Below are positions 12,601 through 22,540 of a stretch of DNA of 64,000 bases, in pieces (positions within the stretch are counted from its first letter, which is position 1; the number at the start of each line of letters is the position of its first letter). Position numbers and translations under genes: made by a program. The notes beneath the pieces were generated by a model, which saw nothing but the letters and a program-made list of their open reading frames with translations, had not been told where the DNA came from and searched no databases. Source of the DNA: Vermamoeba vermiformis (lineage: Eukaryota; Tubulinea; Echinamoebida); assembly GCA_045837725.1 (NCBI GenBank), contig JBEWZL010000066.1, forward strand, positions 434,001 through 498,000, given 5' to 3'.

Positions 12601-12736
12601 CCACACTGAATTTGACTTGGGCGATGAGTTGAATGCGCGCGCAAAAGAATTCAATTCGCTGGCAGAATTTTTCAGAATATCGACAGACTTGCCGCAAGAC
12701 CAAAATAACTCTCGCTCATGGTGTGCAATCAGTTAA
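9673..12736 (+). CDS. Large alpha-helical protein of unknown function ending in a CaaX box
   Basis: About twelve exons with consistent GT-AG boundaries encode roughly 850 residues. The first usable ATG is at 9673 (MMYVCRSTCRDALVHNVWSL); an earlier non-coding exon is possible. The protein is almost wholly helical (FDAAKMYKKNVELSFAGYSL, AAWEEKTLIFASIGFHFGV, AIRHTEFDLGDELNARAKEF), which suggests a HEAT/ARM-like or other solenoid, but I recognise no family. It ends SWCAIS followed by TAA; CAIS fits a CaaX prenylation box, so membrane attachment is plausible. One exon near 10470-10685 reads RLFCLQAICRLINN and then needs a +1 change before 10537 to continue as DQQLELLNKNVLALL; I found no intron that repairs it in frame. 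All other junctions checked read cleanly. Confidence 0.65.
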
Positions 12737-12790
12737 TAAGCACTAATAAAACATACTTATTTAGGGCATTTATTACAATCAATTAATAGC

Positions 12791-13754
12791 CTAATGTTCC
12801 AATGACTTCAATTGACGCATCAAAATGGGTTCGATTCGTTCGACTGGCTCACCAGGGACACAATTGGATGGCGAATTGAAAATTGAGGCTATCGTTAAAT
12901 GTTATTAATACTTAAAATGAGTTAAATAATAATAGCAAATGTAACGTACGATCTTTAATGCCCACGTTGAAGCTGGCGTAAGTAGCTTCGGAATTTACGA
13001 TGACCATTTTATCTTGATAAGTACCCAAAACCCTATTCAATATGTATATGAGCTCATATCGTAACAATTATATGTTTTATTAGGTGCTTACTTGATTGGC
13101 ACGCAAGATTTTTGGGTCGTGGTAACTTCAACGAACGCGATTTGATTAAGTTGATAATTATATGTAGCAACAGGCGTGCTCATCAAATTATAATTCCAAA
13201 CGGATGATTCTCCAGCTAGCGTTCAATAAATTAGATCGCGCATCCGGTCAGATCTGAGGAACTTACGTGGAAAACAAGCCTTGCCAATTGGCGTTCCGGC
13301 GGTGTAAGTGCAAGTACCATTAGCCAAGATAAAGTATCGGCGATATCCTCTAATGGACTGGTATGCCGTAAAGATTAGAAGCGGCAAACTACGAATGAGA
13401 TCCAAAAAGACGTACCGGCTCGTATTTGTTAATCTCTGTAGAAAGGACTTTTGGTGGATTAGAGCCAAATAAAGAGTCTAATTTTTGAATTCGTACACGA
13501 CTGTTGTCAACGTCGAAGGAAATAGCAACAAATGAAGTGGTTGGGCCAGATTCAGAATCGAATCCGAACTCTGCAATCAGTTAATAAGCTGTTAATAATT
13601 TACCGCATTTTACCTTGAGCTTCCCATTGCGTAGGACTACGTAATTAATTAATTTTAGCGATCAAAAAATATTGTAACGGATTTACCTGCAGCAACCGGC
13701 CCAGACGGTACAAATTATGGCGGCAAGGACGGAAAATGTAACGATCGCTCTCAT
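12791..13754 (-). CDS. Secreted ependymin-related-like protein
   Basis: The ATG at 13754 is followed by a clear signal peptide (RAIVTFSVLAAIICTVWAG). Later exons read EFGFDSESGPTTSFVAISFD, DVDNSRVRIQKLDSLFG, YRRYFILANGTCTYTAGTPI, GKACFP, VWNYNLMSTPVATYNYQLNQ, ATYASFNVGIKDR and NSPSNCVPGEP before the TAG at 12791. Spaced cysteines, a central FDVDN-RVRI strand, a Cys-containing aromatic strand and a C-terminal NVGI...P..C segment match the layout of ependymin-related proteins, small extracellular or lysosomal lipid-binding-fold glycoproteins. The match is by pattern, not by search. At least one intron (13410-13353 region) uses an internal CAG acceptor that avoids two stops, so automated prediction may miss it. 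Confidence 0.65.
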
Positions 13755-14059
13755 TATTGTAGTGAGGGTGTACTAACTCGTTGATTTAACTCAAAAAATC
13801 ATTTTTCTGGGGCTATTCGTACATTTTTCTGATCGACTTTTCTTGCGAACTGTACGATTCGGATCTGTCAAAAATTATCGTCAGTATTGCTACGTAATAT
13901 ATATGATGCTTCGTACCATTCTCAGGACTCGTCTAAGTCTTCCAAACAAACAAATTCAAAGATCCATTTTAGATCCGTGTTATCAATACAAAGACGCTTG
14001 ATTTGGATAGAATATGGCTTTGTTCCTATTGTTATATATTACAAGCCAATAGTACATTA
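13755..14059. other. Intergenic region
   Basis: This 305-bp gap lies between the start of the ependymin-like gene and the end of the Ras-like gene, both on the minus strand. No gene or repeat is visible; it should hold the ependymin-like gene promoter. Confidence 0.4.
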
Positions 14060-14961
14060 TTACATTATAATACAACGTGGTTTTTTGTACGGATGCGTTT
14101 GCCGTAGAATTCGGTAATCAATAATTTGCCTTGTTATAGTCTCCATAATATTATTAACTTGCTTAATTTCGTTAATTGAAATTTCCTGGTATTTTATCGC
14201 CCATTGCTCAGCAAACTTTTTCGCTTCCTCGATCGAGACTTTACGCTGTTGGATCAGATCGGTTTTGGTTCCTATTATTATCATAGGCATCTCTTTAAAC
14301 TCCCATCGCAATTTTGATACGTGCCTAATGATGCTAGATAATGATGCAAAACTTGCTGGATCCGTTACTGAAAAAACGAACACAAAGGCAAGCCCGCTCA
14401 TAATTAGCTGCAATATTATTAAATTAGTAAAAATTGACAATAATATAATCGTGTTTAGTATTATTTATGACGTTAATAATTGTTCTAATTAAAAAATATC
14501 GGGACGATCCCGATCGCTCACCTCATCTCGAGCAGCACTTCCATGAATATACCCGGCAACGTCCCACAACTCGAAGCTATATTGCATTGTGTCGACTGTA
14601 AGACTAAATACGCTAAAACGAAGGGGTCGGTTAGAAAAAAATTGGATGTGGAGACTAAATCAATTTGCTGACCTGTATTCGTCTTCTTTTGTCGGGTTAT
14701 AGATATTTGAGTATTCTTCATCGCCAAGGACCTTAATTAATGTTGACTTTCCAACATCTATAATAATTACGACAATTTAATTAAATACCAAAAATAGATC
14801 TGATATTTGTTTCAAATTAATTATTCCTTTTACAACCGTCATTATTAAATTTGATATTATTATAATATTGTCAAGAATATTTAAGTACCTGCAGCGCCTA
14901 AAAAGACTATTCGTTCGAATCTCGGAGATGCGCTCGGCGTTACCTCCGTAGCTGAGTCCAT
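14060..14961 (-). CDS. Diverged Ras-like small GTPase with CaaX box
   Basis: Four or five exons encode about 200 residues from MDSATEVTPSASPRFERIVF to CIIM. The P-loop GAADVGKST spans an intron; it has the GxxxxGKS form, but Ras Gly12 is Ala. The effector-like segment is SNIYNPTKEDEYR. The switch II motif is DVAGYIHGSAARDE, where the usual catalytic Gln after DxxG is Tyr. The G4 motif is GTKTDL instead of NKxD, and G5 (EIS) is weak. The C-terminus is basic (KKPR) before CIIM, a good farnesylation box. Substitutions at both 12 and 61 predict slow or absent intrinsic GTP hydrolysis; this follows from Ras biochemistry and is not measured here. It is either a signal-locked GTPase or one with an unusual cycle. 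Confidence 0.8.
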
Positions 14962-15673
14962 TCGATTATTTAATATTAATTCCTTAGCATAAGTAGATTA
15001 GGCGTTGTCATCCGTTTAATAATAAAACGTGTCTATTCTAAAAATGGTTCTGTTTACTGAACGATCACGTGTTTAAAACTAAAATTGATAAATTTTCTGG
15101 GACTGGATTTGGTGACACGTTCCCAAAGATACTTAGCTTGCATAACCGAATCTTCAAGTATTATAACGCTATTTTTTTATTCATAACTCATAGTGCCGGA
15201 GAACACCCTGTCCACTCTCCATCGAACACGCCAAAAAACCCAGAATTAAATAAAAAGATTGAGATGGGTTGGGCGGACTAATGAACCTTAGATCTGAGAT
15301 TCGACACTAAGCACTTCACAAGGTGTGCAGTGTGATTTGTGCGGCGATCAGTGGTCTCAGCTACCTGCTGCGATTGTGTGCGCAAGAGTGGATCAAGGTA
15401 CGTGCGTCATTCTATAGAACGAAAAGTTTAATTAGTGTTCAGTTAGAAGTGTAAGTTGAAACACATCCGCACTTCGAATTTACGACTTGTCCCAAGATTT
15501 AATCCGTATTTTCCGTCACAAATCCATAAAAAGATCATAATGGGCATAAGTTACCATTCATGAATGAACTATTTCGTAATCAACTCGTGATCGATGAATG
15601 CATTCAGATCTATCTTTTCCTATGCAACAAGGCAATTATTTATTGTATAATTTCACAAATGATCTCTTATCTA
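14962..15673. other. Intergenic region without a supported gene
   Basis: This 712-bp gap separates the Ras-like gene start from the 3' end of the M28 peptidase gene. A stretch at 15330-15396 reads open (CDLCGDQWSQLPAAIVCA) and ends at a GTACG donor-like site. No ATG or partner exon could be found, so I do not call it a gene. The rest is AT-rich with nothing recognisable. Confidence 0.4.
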
Positions 15674-17960
15674 TTAGTTGTTCTTCGCGAATTTGGGGTT
15701 GATATCAGTCAAAATTGAAGGGTTGAATAACACCGTGGCGGTCACTTCAGCGACACATTGTGACATCTCGTCCAATACTTGTGTGTTGATATTGTCAATA
15801 GTGTCGCAAGCTTGATGGTAGCAAGGCTAATAAAATAATAGTTTAGTAAACAGAAATCAAATTCGAAGAAAATTTGGATTCGTTGACGCGATCCGGATCA
15901 TCAACTTGCAACCACTTACGTCAAAGGCAGTGTTAGCCAAACCGCCAAAGATCTTTCTCTGCTCCATAGTCTTAATGACCTCAGCACCAGTGAACAAACC
16001 ACCAGCGGGAATGCCGTTAGCAATGAAGGCAGCATAGTCCGAACGACCGTCGAACTCGGTCAACATGAAGGCCAAGTCTTGGCTCTGGAAATAACCCTCG
16101 AACAGTTGTTGGATCAAAGCTGAGCCGTGACGCACGTCCTCGGGACCAGAAGAACCGTTGTGAATGCCGCGCATGAAGTTAGGCGAGCCCAACATGTCAA
16201 AGTTGAGGTTGAGCGCGATCTGAGCGAGTTGATCCGGGTGATTGTTCTTCAAATCAGTGACGTAGTAAGTTGAGCCAAGGAGACCTAATTCTTCAGCACC
16301 CCACCATGCCAATCGCAATTGAGCAGGTGAATCTTGCTTGAACATGTTAGTTTCGGCGACGATGCGCGCGAGAGCCAACAAAGTGGCAGTACCAGTGCCG
16401 TCGTCATTGATACCAGGACCAGCGGGAACTGAGTCCAAGTGAGCACCGACGACAACAACAGGTGAAGCAGGACCAGACAAAGGTTCGGCGAGAACGTTGA
16501 AAGTACCGACGTCTGTTGCAAAACTCATGTCAGAAAATCAGAACACAAAAAAAAAGTGCGGTTGGAATTCATCCGTGACCACGAAAAGTAGCGCGAAAAT
16601 TGAAAAAGATGTTCGGTATTGCTTATACAATAAATGACTTACGAGAGGTTTCACCGCTAGCAGTGACGTGAAGAGTGACAGGTTGGATCTCGTACAAATC
16701 CTTCAACAGTTTGCCAGCTTGGTTGCTGAGGAACAACACGGGGAAGGTAACGTTGTCCAAAGTCGAGGCCGTCATGACGCCGCCGTTGTTGTTGTAAACC
16801 AACAAAGCACTAGCTTTGGCAGCCATAGCATTGGCCTGTCAGCGTCACGCAAAGTCAGTGCCTGTCACGTGCTACAAAGTATTAATAAGTCGCGGACTTA
16901 CGGTCTTTTGCACGAAGGGGCAAACGCCTCGCAAAACGAGGGCAATGTTGCCTTCAGGGAAACCGGCCCAATCAACTGCATCGCAACCAAGGTTTTGAAC
17001 TAGCAGAAAAAAATTCGCGTCAGATCCAAGGTATTACCAAATAAGGAAAGCGATTGAAGTAGGCGAGAATAAATTCCTAGATTTCGCCAAGCAAATTGTC
17101 TATTCAATCGGCTATGGTAGGATTGACTTACCGACAGAAATGTTAGCAATAACGTCACCAGATCCGGAGAATTGGAAGCCAACAAAGTCGGTGCCGTAAG
17201 TGAAGTTGGACGGATTTGGAGTCACTTGAGCCAAAGTGGGCTGAGCAAGCTCAACGTACTTGGGCACAATGAAGTCTTGACGCTCGACCTTGTAGTAGCC
17301 GTAGCTGTTCAAGGTGTCCATCACATATTGACCAGTTACGTTGTAACCTAAAAATAGCATTGTTCATTAGAATCTTCGGATCACGTTCTGAAGCAGCAGA
17401 TCCAACCGTAAATTCGAATTTATGCAAGAATAACTTATTAAATATTAATAATATTCTTACCGATGCTTCCAGCGTAACGAGTACCATTATATGCGTAAGC
17501 AATATCTTGCAGTTTTTGCTTAATTCAGAAAGTTAGATACGCTTAAAAATATTGTAATGAATATGAGCATACCAAAGTCGTCATAATTTCTTCGACAGTC
17601 ATGCGAGACGAGAAAGTTTGGTTTAATCCGACGGATACAGGCGCAGCAGTGGGTGTTTCGGAAGTAGGAGCATTAGCAATAGGTGCTGAAGTGGGAGTCT
17701 CTGAAGGAGGAGGTGGGACAACAGTATTGTTGCTGTTCTTCTGTTGCTCTGCAAGCTCCGAACGCCACATCGAGAAAGTAATGGTCGCGCCAATCAAAGC
17801 ACCAAGGATTAAAATGCCCATAATTATTAAAATATACATCCTTCCGCGAGAGCGAACTTGCGGCTATAAATAAGATAAAGATCAGGATCAAATCTCGATC
17901 GCAATTGGTTAAACTTACGTGAGCAGCCACTAAGGGCCGATTTTCGTCGTCGCTGTACAT
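15674..17960 (-). CDS. Type II membrane-anchored M28 metallo-aminopeptidase with PA domain
   Basis: Exon 1 (MYSDDENRPLVAAH) joins exon 2, whose membrane segment MYILIIMGILILGALIGATI is preceded by basic residues and followed by a Pro/Ser/Thr-rich stalk, the usual type II topology. A protease-associated (PA) domain follows (NIALVLRGVCPFVQKT, ASALLVYNNNGGV). The M28 catalytic domain has all zinc ligands and the catalytic Glu: GAHLDSVPAGPG, INDDGTGTA, WWGAEELGLLGS, LNFDMLGSPN, and CYHQACDTIDN near the C-terminus. The protein is about 560 residues and ends at TAA 15674. It probably cleaves N-terminal residues of peptides in the endolysosome or at the cell surface. All junctions read in frame. Confidence 0.92.
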
Positions 17961-18205
17961 TACTGCAAAGTGTTGTGCTCAATACACGCTGGAAGCAAAA
18001 ATAAGAAGGTAGGTTCTGGCACCGGTGATTCTTGCCTTTTTCTGATTGACAGTTCTTATGACGCCAGAAAATCACCCAGAAATATCTAGATACTATTACC
18101 AGTATTAGTAAAAATGTCAATGTGAGTTATGCACGTTGGTATCGTAATAGAGCTGCGCGCAGCAGATCTTGATCAAGAAAAGAATATTTTTACCTGCCGG
18201 ATCCA

Positions 18206-19157
18206 TTAAGCGTTTTTGCATGCAATATCCAATGCTTCTGTTATCTGTTTCCAGTTGTAGGCAACAAAAACGGTTTTGTCTTGTTTTATCGCAAGATCCA
18301 ACTTGGTAATTGATTTCAAGCTGATGTGTTCTAGTGCGCACAATTGTACGAGTTTAGAATTGTCATCGAAGCTTCCTAATAATATTCCATAGTCCGCTGA
18401 TAATAAGGCCAGTAGATCGTTGAGACTATCCCCAATACAGACGAGTTTCGCAGATTCGTCTTTCGAATCCATCTCCGCTCGAAGCTGCCGGACCTGAACA
18501 GCCTTGTCCTGCGCACTATGAATGCCATGTGTAATATTGCCTAGAAAGTGATAGTTAGCAAAATGAGTCGTAACGAGATCCAGGCCAGTACACGCACCAC
18601 TTGAAATTCCATTACCGTCTGCCTCAAGATCATTTGCATGAACGACGAAGTGAGAGCTATGAGCAGGAAATTGAATTGATAAGAACTCTTTAATAACGAG
18701 TTTGGACCAGCTGAGGCTGAGAACGTGGATCGGATCAGCTCCAGAAATTTCAAGCAGCTTGGTGACCGCTTCGTGCATTCCTTCTTTCGGTTTAATATTT
18801 TTAGCCAAATCTTTAAGCTGAGCAGTGGTTATATCTTGCAAATAGCGACCATCAATCGTCTCTGCACGCATCCAAAGTTAGCTTGCTAAAATCAAGTCGA
18901 AGAGGGTGAGTCGTAATACCTTTAATTGACTTTGATTCGAATGCAGCCATATCATTGAAGTAATTCATCATTGATTTGTTGCTAAGGGCATGAGTCAAAG
19001 CAAGACTAGATTGCTTCGTGAACTCATCCAAATATTTCTTCTCGAATACTTTCCATTGCGAGTTGTTTTTGGTATTCAGCGATGCTATTAAGCTCGTTGT
19101 ATCAGTTGCTGTTAATGTTTCATCGAAGTCAATCACGAAACGCAAGGCAGTGCTCAT
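18206..19157 (-). CDS. HAD-superfamily phosphatase
   Basis: The start is the ATG at 19157 (MSTALRFVIDFDETLTATDT); an in-frame TTG lies upstream but is not a likely start. Motif I is DFDETLT, motif II is likely VLSLSWS, and motif IV is CIGDSLNDLLALLSADYGI. One intron (about 18921-18865) joins SIK to ETIDGRYLQDITTAQLKDLA in phase. It is about 300 residues with no targeting signal. The helical cap between motifs I and II suggests a C1-type HAD related to phosphoserine-phosphatase- or pyridoxal/thiamin-phosphatase-like enzymes; the substrate is not readable. Confidence 0.85.
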
Positions 19158-19656
19158 CTGACCGTTTTCTGTCAATAAAAAATTCAGAAATCTGAATTAA
19201 ATCAATATTATTATAGTATGGTGACCCCTTAAATTCTATTTGAACAATGGATTAATTTTCAAAAATTCTCAAAGACAAAAAAAAGTATTGTTGCTGGATC
19301 CGAGTTTACCTTGCTTATTTAATTTGGACAATCTTAGCACAGTTTGCGAACCTTGAGGCAGCTTTCAATAACATAGGTTTTTACAGCCACGTGTGGCTCC
19401 AGTGTCCATTCGTGATCAAATTGAGATAAAACGAAGGAAAACAAAACTTTATTTGCGTTGACTAAAGGTCGCAATGATCACCTTCAGTTCAGAATATTTA
19501 GCGTTAAGTTCCCGATCTCTAGTTACTTCTAAACAGAGACGTTTGGCTGGCGAAGTGGAAATTCCCACGCGGTACAGTATCAAACCATTGTTTTTAAAGG
19601 CCCCATATTCAGTTTATTTTACATTATAGCTCATTGTTCAGATGCAATGTGCATCG
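19158..19656. other. Intergenic region
   Basis: This is the promoter side of the HAD gene and the 3' side of paralogue A. It is AT-rich with no gene-like frame; I see no repeat or RNA gene. Confidence 0.4.
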
Positions 19657-22384
19657 TTAGTAATCACTGTAACTATTCATTGGACGCTCTGGATGCGTTA
19701 AGCCGTAAGTCTGTAGTGCAAAGTCAGCGTACCATTGTGGCGGTGACAAGAACTCATAAACAAATGACGTAAAGAAGCAGCGTTCTATCGAAATACCATC
19801 CACATCCGTAAGAAAGGCCGTATGAAGAATATGCAAGAACACGTAAACGTCGTCCAGATCCCATCCACAAGCTTTCATAACTTGCTCTAGAACTTCCTTA
19901 TTTGATTCCTCTCTTTTGAACGACCACTCGTGATATCCACCACCAGTAGTCTCGCAGAATTCTCTGTAATACATTCGATGCTTCGGAGAATTAGATTTTA
20001 AATCTCCGACCCAGATGTGCTGCACGGTGTCATCGTACGAGAAGCAAAATTTAAAGGAGCCATATTTAAGTTCAATATAGTGTTCGTTTTTTGGGTCTTC
20101 GAGTTTGCTATTAGTCGCTTGAAATAGCTTGAGTATTTGAGACTGCTTTTTCTCGTCTTTGAGAAACAATGCCCACCGCCATAATTCTTTTTGCCGAAAT
20201 AAATCACGAATTTCTTCTGGATAGCCTTTAAGCTCATGATCCCAATTAACTTGTGCCTCTTCGCTCCGTGGAAACCTTATTCCGTTCTCTATTGCTGTAC
20301 GAAATCGACTCGTAGATCACATCCACGCATTGAAATTTTAGCGGCAGAATTATGGAATTACAGTGCATTTGCGCGATTATGTTTGCAGTCACCGCTCTCC
20401 CGCTTTCATTTGCTTTCAAACTGATTTTGGCCCCTAAAATAAATAGGTCAGAACGGCTTCTGATCTTAGTCTAATACTATTTCTATTCTTAAACTTAAAT
20501 TAATCAGTATTTGATAGCGGTAATTTTCGTACCTTTTTTGACCAACAGCCGTAAAATATTAGTCAATCCAATCTCAACAGTTACTTTAGCAATGTGATCT
20601 GAGATTGTCCTGACTCAGAATATTCATCTCAGGCCTATACACCATTAATCGGATCATTGCCTCATTATGCGTTTCCCAACACGCGACGATATCTTCTTCG
20701 CGGATTTTAGCTCCTAATGTCCAGAATTAGCCTCTAGTCATCCAAAAAAATTCTTTTGAGTAGAACCGTTACCTAATTCAAGCAATTTAATGGCCGCTTG
20801 AACTCGATCATTTTTGATCGCCGTATTGAGCAACGACTTCCCATTGTGGTGATGAATACTTGCGCCTAAGAAATATAACAAGTGTTACTTAACAATGTTT
20901 TAATTGGGGTAGTTGATAGTAGCAATAATAATAGAATAATTTTGCATGGCGTACCATTTTTGACGAAAAATTCTACTTTTTCTGGAGCGTCCCACTCCTT
21001 CAATAAACGATGCACGACATTGGTTAATAATATTTTTCTCGTATGATGCTTTCGAGCTTTGTTCCATGCCGCCTCGTTTTTAATCAACGCCTCGAAAGCT
21101 CCACTGCTGCAAGGATCGTTCTGGATCTGAGACAAGCACGTGAAGCCATTGCGATTTTTCTTAGAAAAATTGATCGGTAATTTCCATACTCTGTCCCAAT
21201 CAGTTGTTCGACTGCACCGAGCAATGTACTTGTGTATTGGTGAAATTAAGTCCGAATTTGGCTTGTTAATGAGTTCTGGAAATGTATCAGCGATGTAATA
21301 AAACACTTCTGGGTCTGCATTGTTCATAGCGTAATGAAGTATATTGTTGCCGAGCGGATCCACGAAGTTGGGATCGAGCAAATTGGTTTGTTTTTTGTTC
21401 AGCTTTTTATCTCCATAAACCACTAGCGCAAGCATATAGAATCTTTCGGCTATACGTCCATCCCTAAAAAGTGAATTTGGAATATTTTCTTAGCGAAATT
21501 CAGATCCGTCCAAATCTTACGTGTACGATATTTTGGCGGGAACTTCAGTTGCAATTGCTTCGCAAACCTTTTCCACTTGATCGGAAGATCGCCAACGCAT
21601 GCTTCGATCGATAGTGACGATGTGGCTAAAAAATTAGAAATTCAGAATTTTTCTCCGAGTTAAGGCTAATACTAGTATGGCGAAAACTATTAAATAAGCG
21701 TTACCAAGAAATATTTGTTGTATTATTATATGATTTTTTAAAAATTACTTACGTAGCGCCAATGTATTCAGCGGCAATGTTGACTTGCTCCTTCGTAACA
21801 ACGTCACTTTGATCCGCTACAAGATGAAGAATGGCAAATTGATGCGTTACTGTTGGTGTAGACTTGAACGTAAGCGGAAAAGTCTTTAAGGTAAGAACGG
21901 GTGAGATAGAATTCAATAATTCGTCTTAGTACTTACGTTTAGATATAGGCTCTCTAGTGACGATTTATCGCGTAATACTGCTAAAAATACAGCGTCTAAT
22001 TGTGCGACTTTCTTGCTTTTTTGGGTACTGAGCGGATCGAAATGCGTAACAGAATAATAATGATCACAGAAAAAATTAATACGTATTCCTGCCAATAACA
22101 AAGCATATTAATGTTGATAAAAGTGAGTCATTAAAATATTATCTAATTTTTGAAGGAAGATTGAGATTATCGAACTTACGATCTCCTTTCGGCGTCTTCA
22201 TTACGTGATCGTACTGAGGTACTATACTATATGGATTTTCGGCATAAAATAAACCCATTAATGCCATTGCATCCTCGCCAATACAAAAGAAATTTAGCTC
22301 ATCCTTGGGCTGAGTCTTTGGCGCAACTTGACTGAACGGAAAGTTCGTCTTTTCAATCTTCCATAAGTCACTATTGCCTTCCAT
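19657..22384 (-). CDS. Tandem solenoid family, paralogue A (interrupted frame)
   Basis: The start is MEGNSDLWKIEKTNFPFSQV at 22384. Exon order matches the other family members: an N-terminal segment (exons 22384-22180 and about 22092-21940), an alpha/beta segment ending NIAAEYIGAT, an ankyrin-like block (NFVDPLGNNILHYAMNNADP, FYYIADTFPELINKPNSD), short helical exons, and the family C-terminal domain ending QWYADFALQTYGL. The exon at about 20710-20545 carries PEMNILSQDNL and matches paralogues B and D in length only if one extra nucleotide is skipped before the TAA at 20588-20586. A second frame change near 20240-20330 can be removed by a 37- or 46-nt intron (acceptor CACGGAG), the 46-nt version giving CVDVIYDEEAQ like paralogue C. 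It is therefore either a decaying copy, mis-assembled by one base, or frameshifted. Function unknown. Confidence 0.7.
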
Positions 22385-22540
22385 GTTGTATGACAACAAC
22401 TACTTATGGAAGTCCTGTGTTCTCCGACAAAATAACAATCGCGGACTAAATCTTACAACTTAAACTTTATTATTTTACTACTGTTACAAAATAGCTTAAT
22501 CATCACTAGAGCTCGAAGAAGAAGAAAAACTATACGAACT

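Noticed and set aside
15330-15400. Exon-like stretch with CDLCG
   Set aside because: No start codon or second exon could be linked to it.
20230-20330. Second frame break in paralogue A as proof of decay
   Set aside because: A 46-nt intron gives CVDVIYDEEAQ, which matches paralogue C in length and sequence, so a break is not required.
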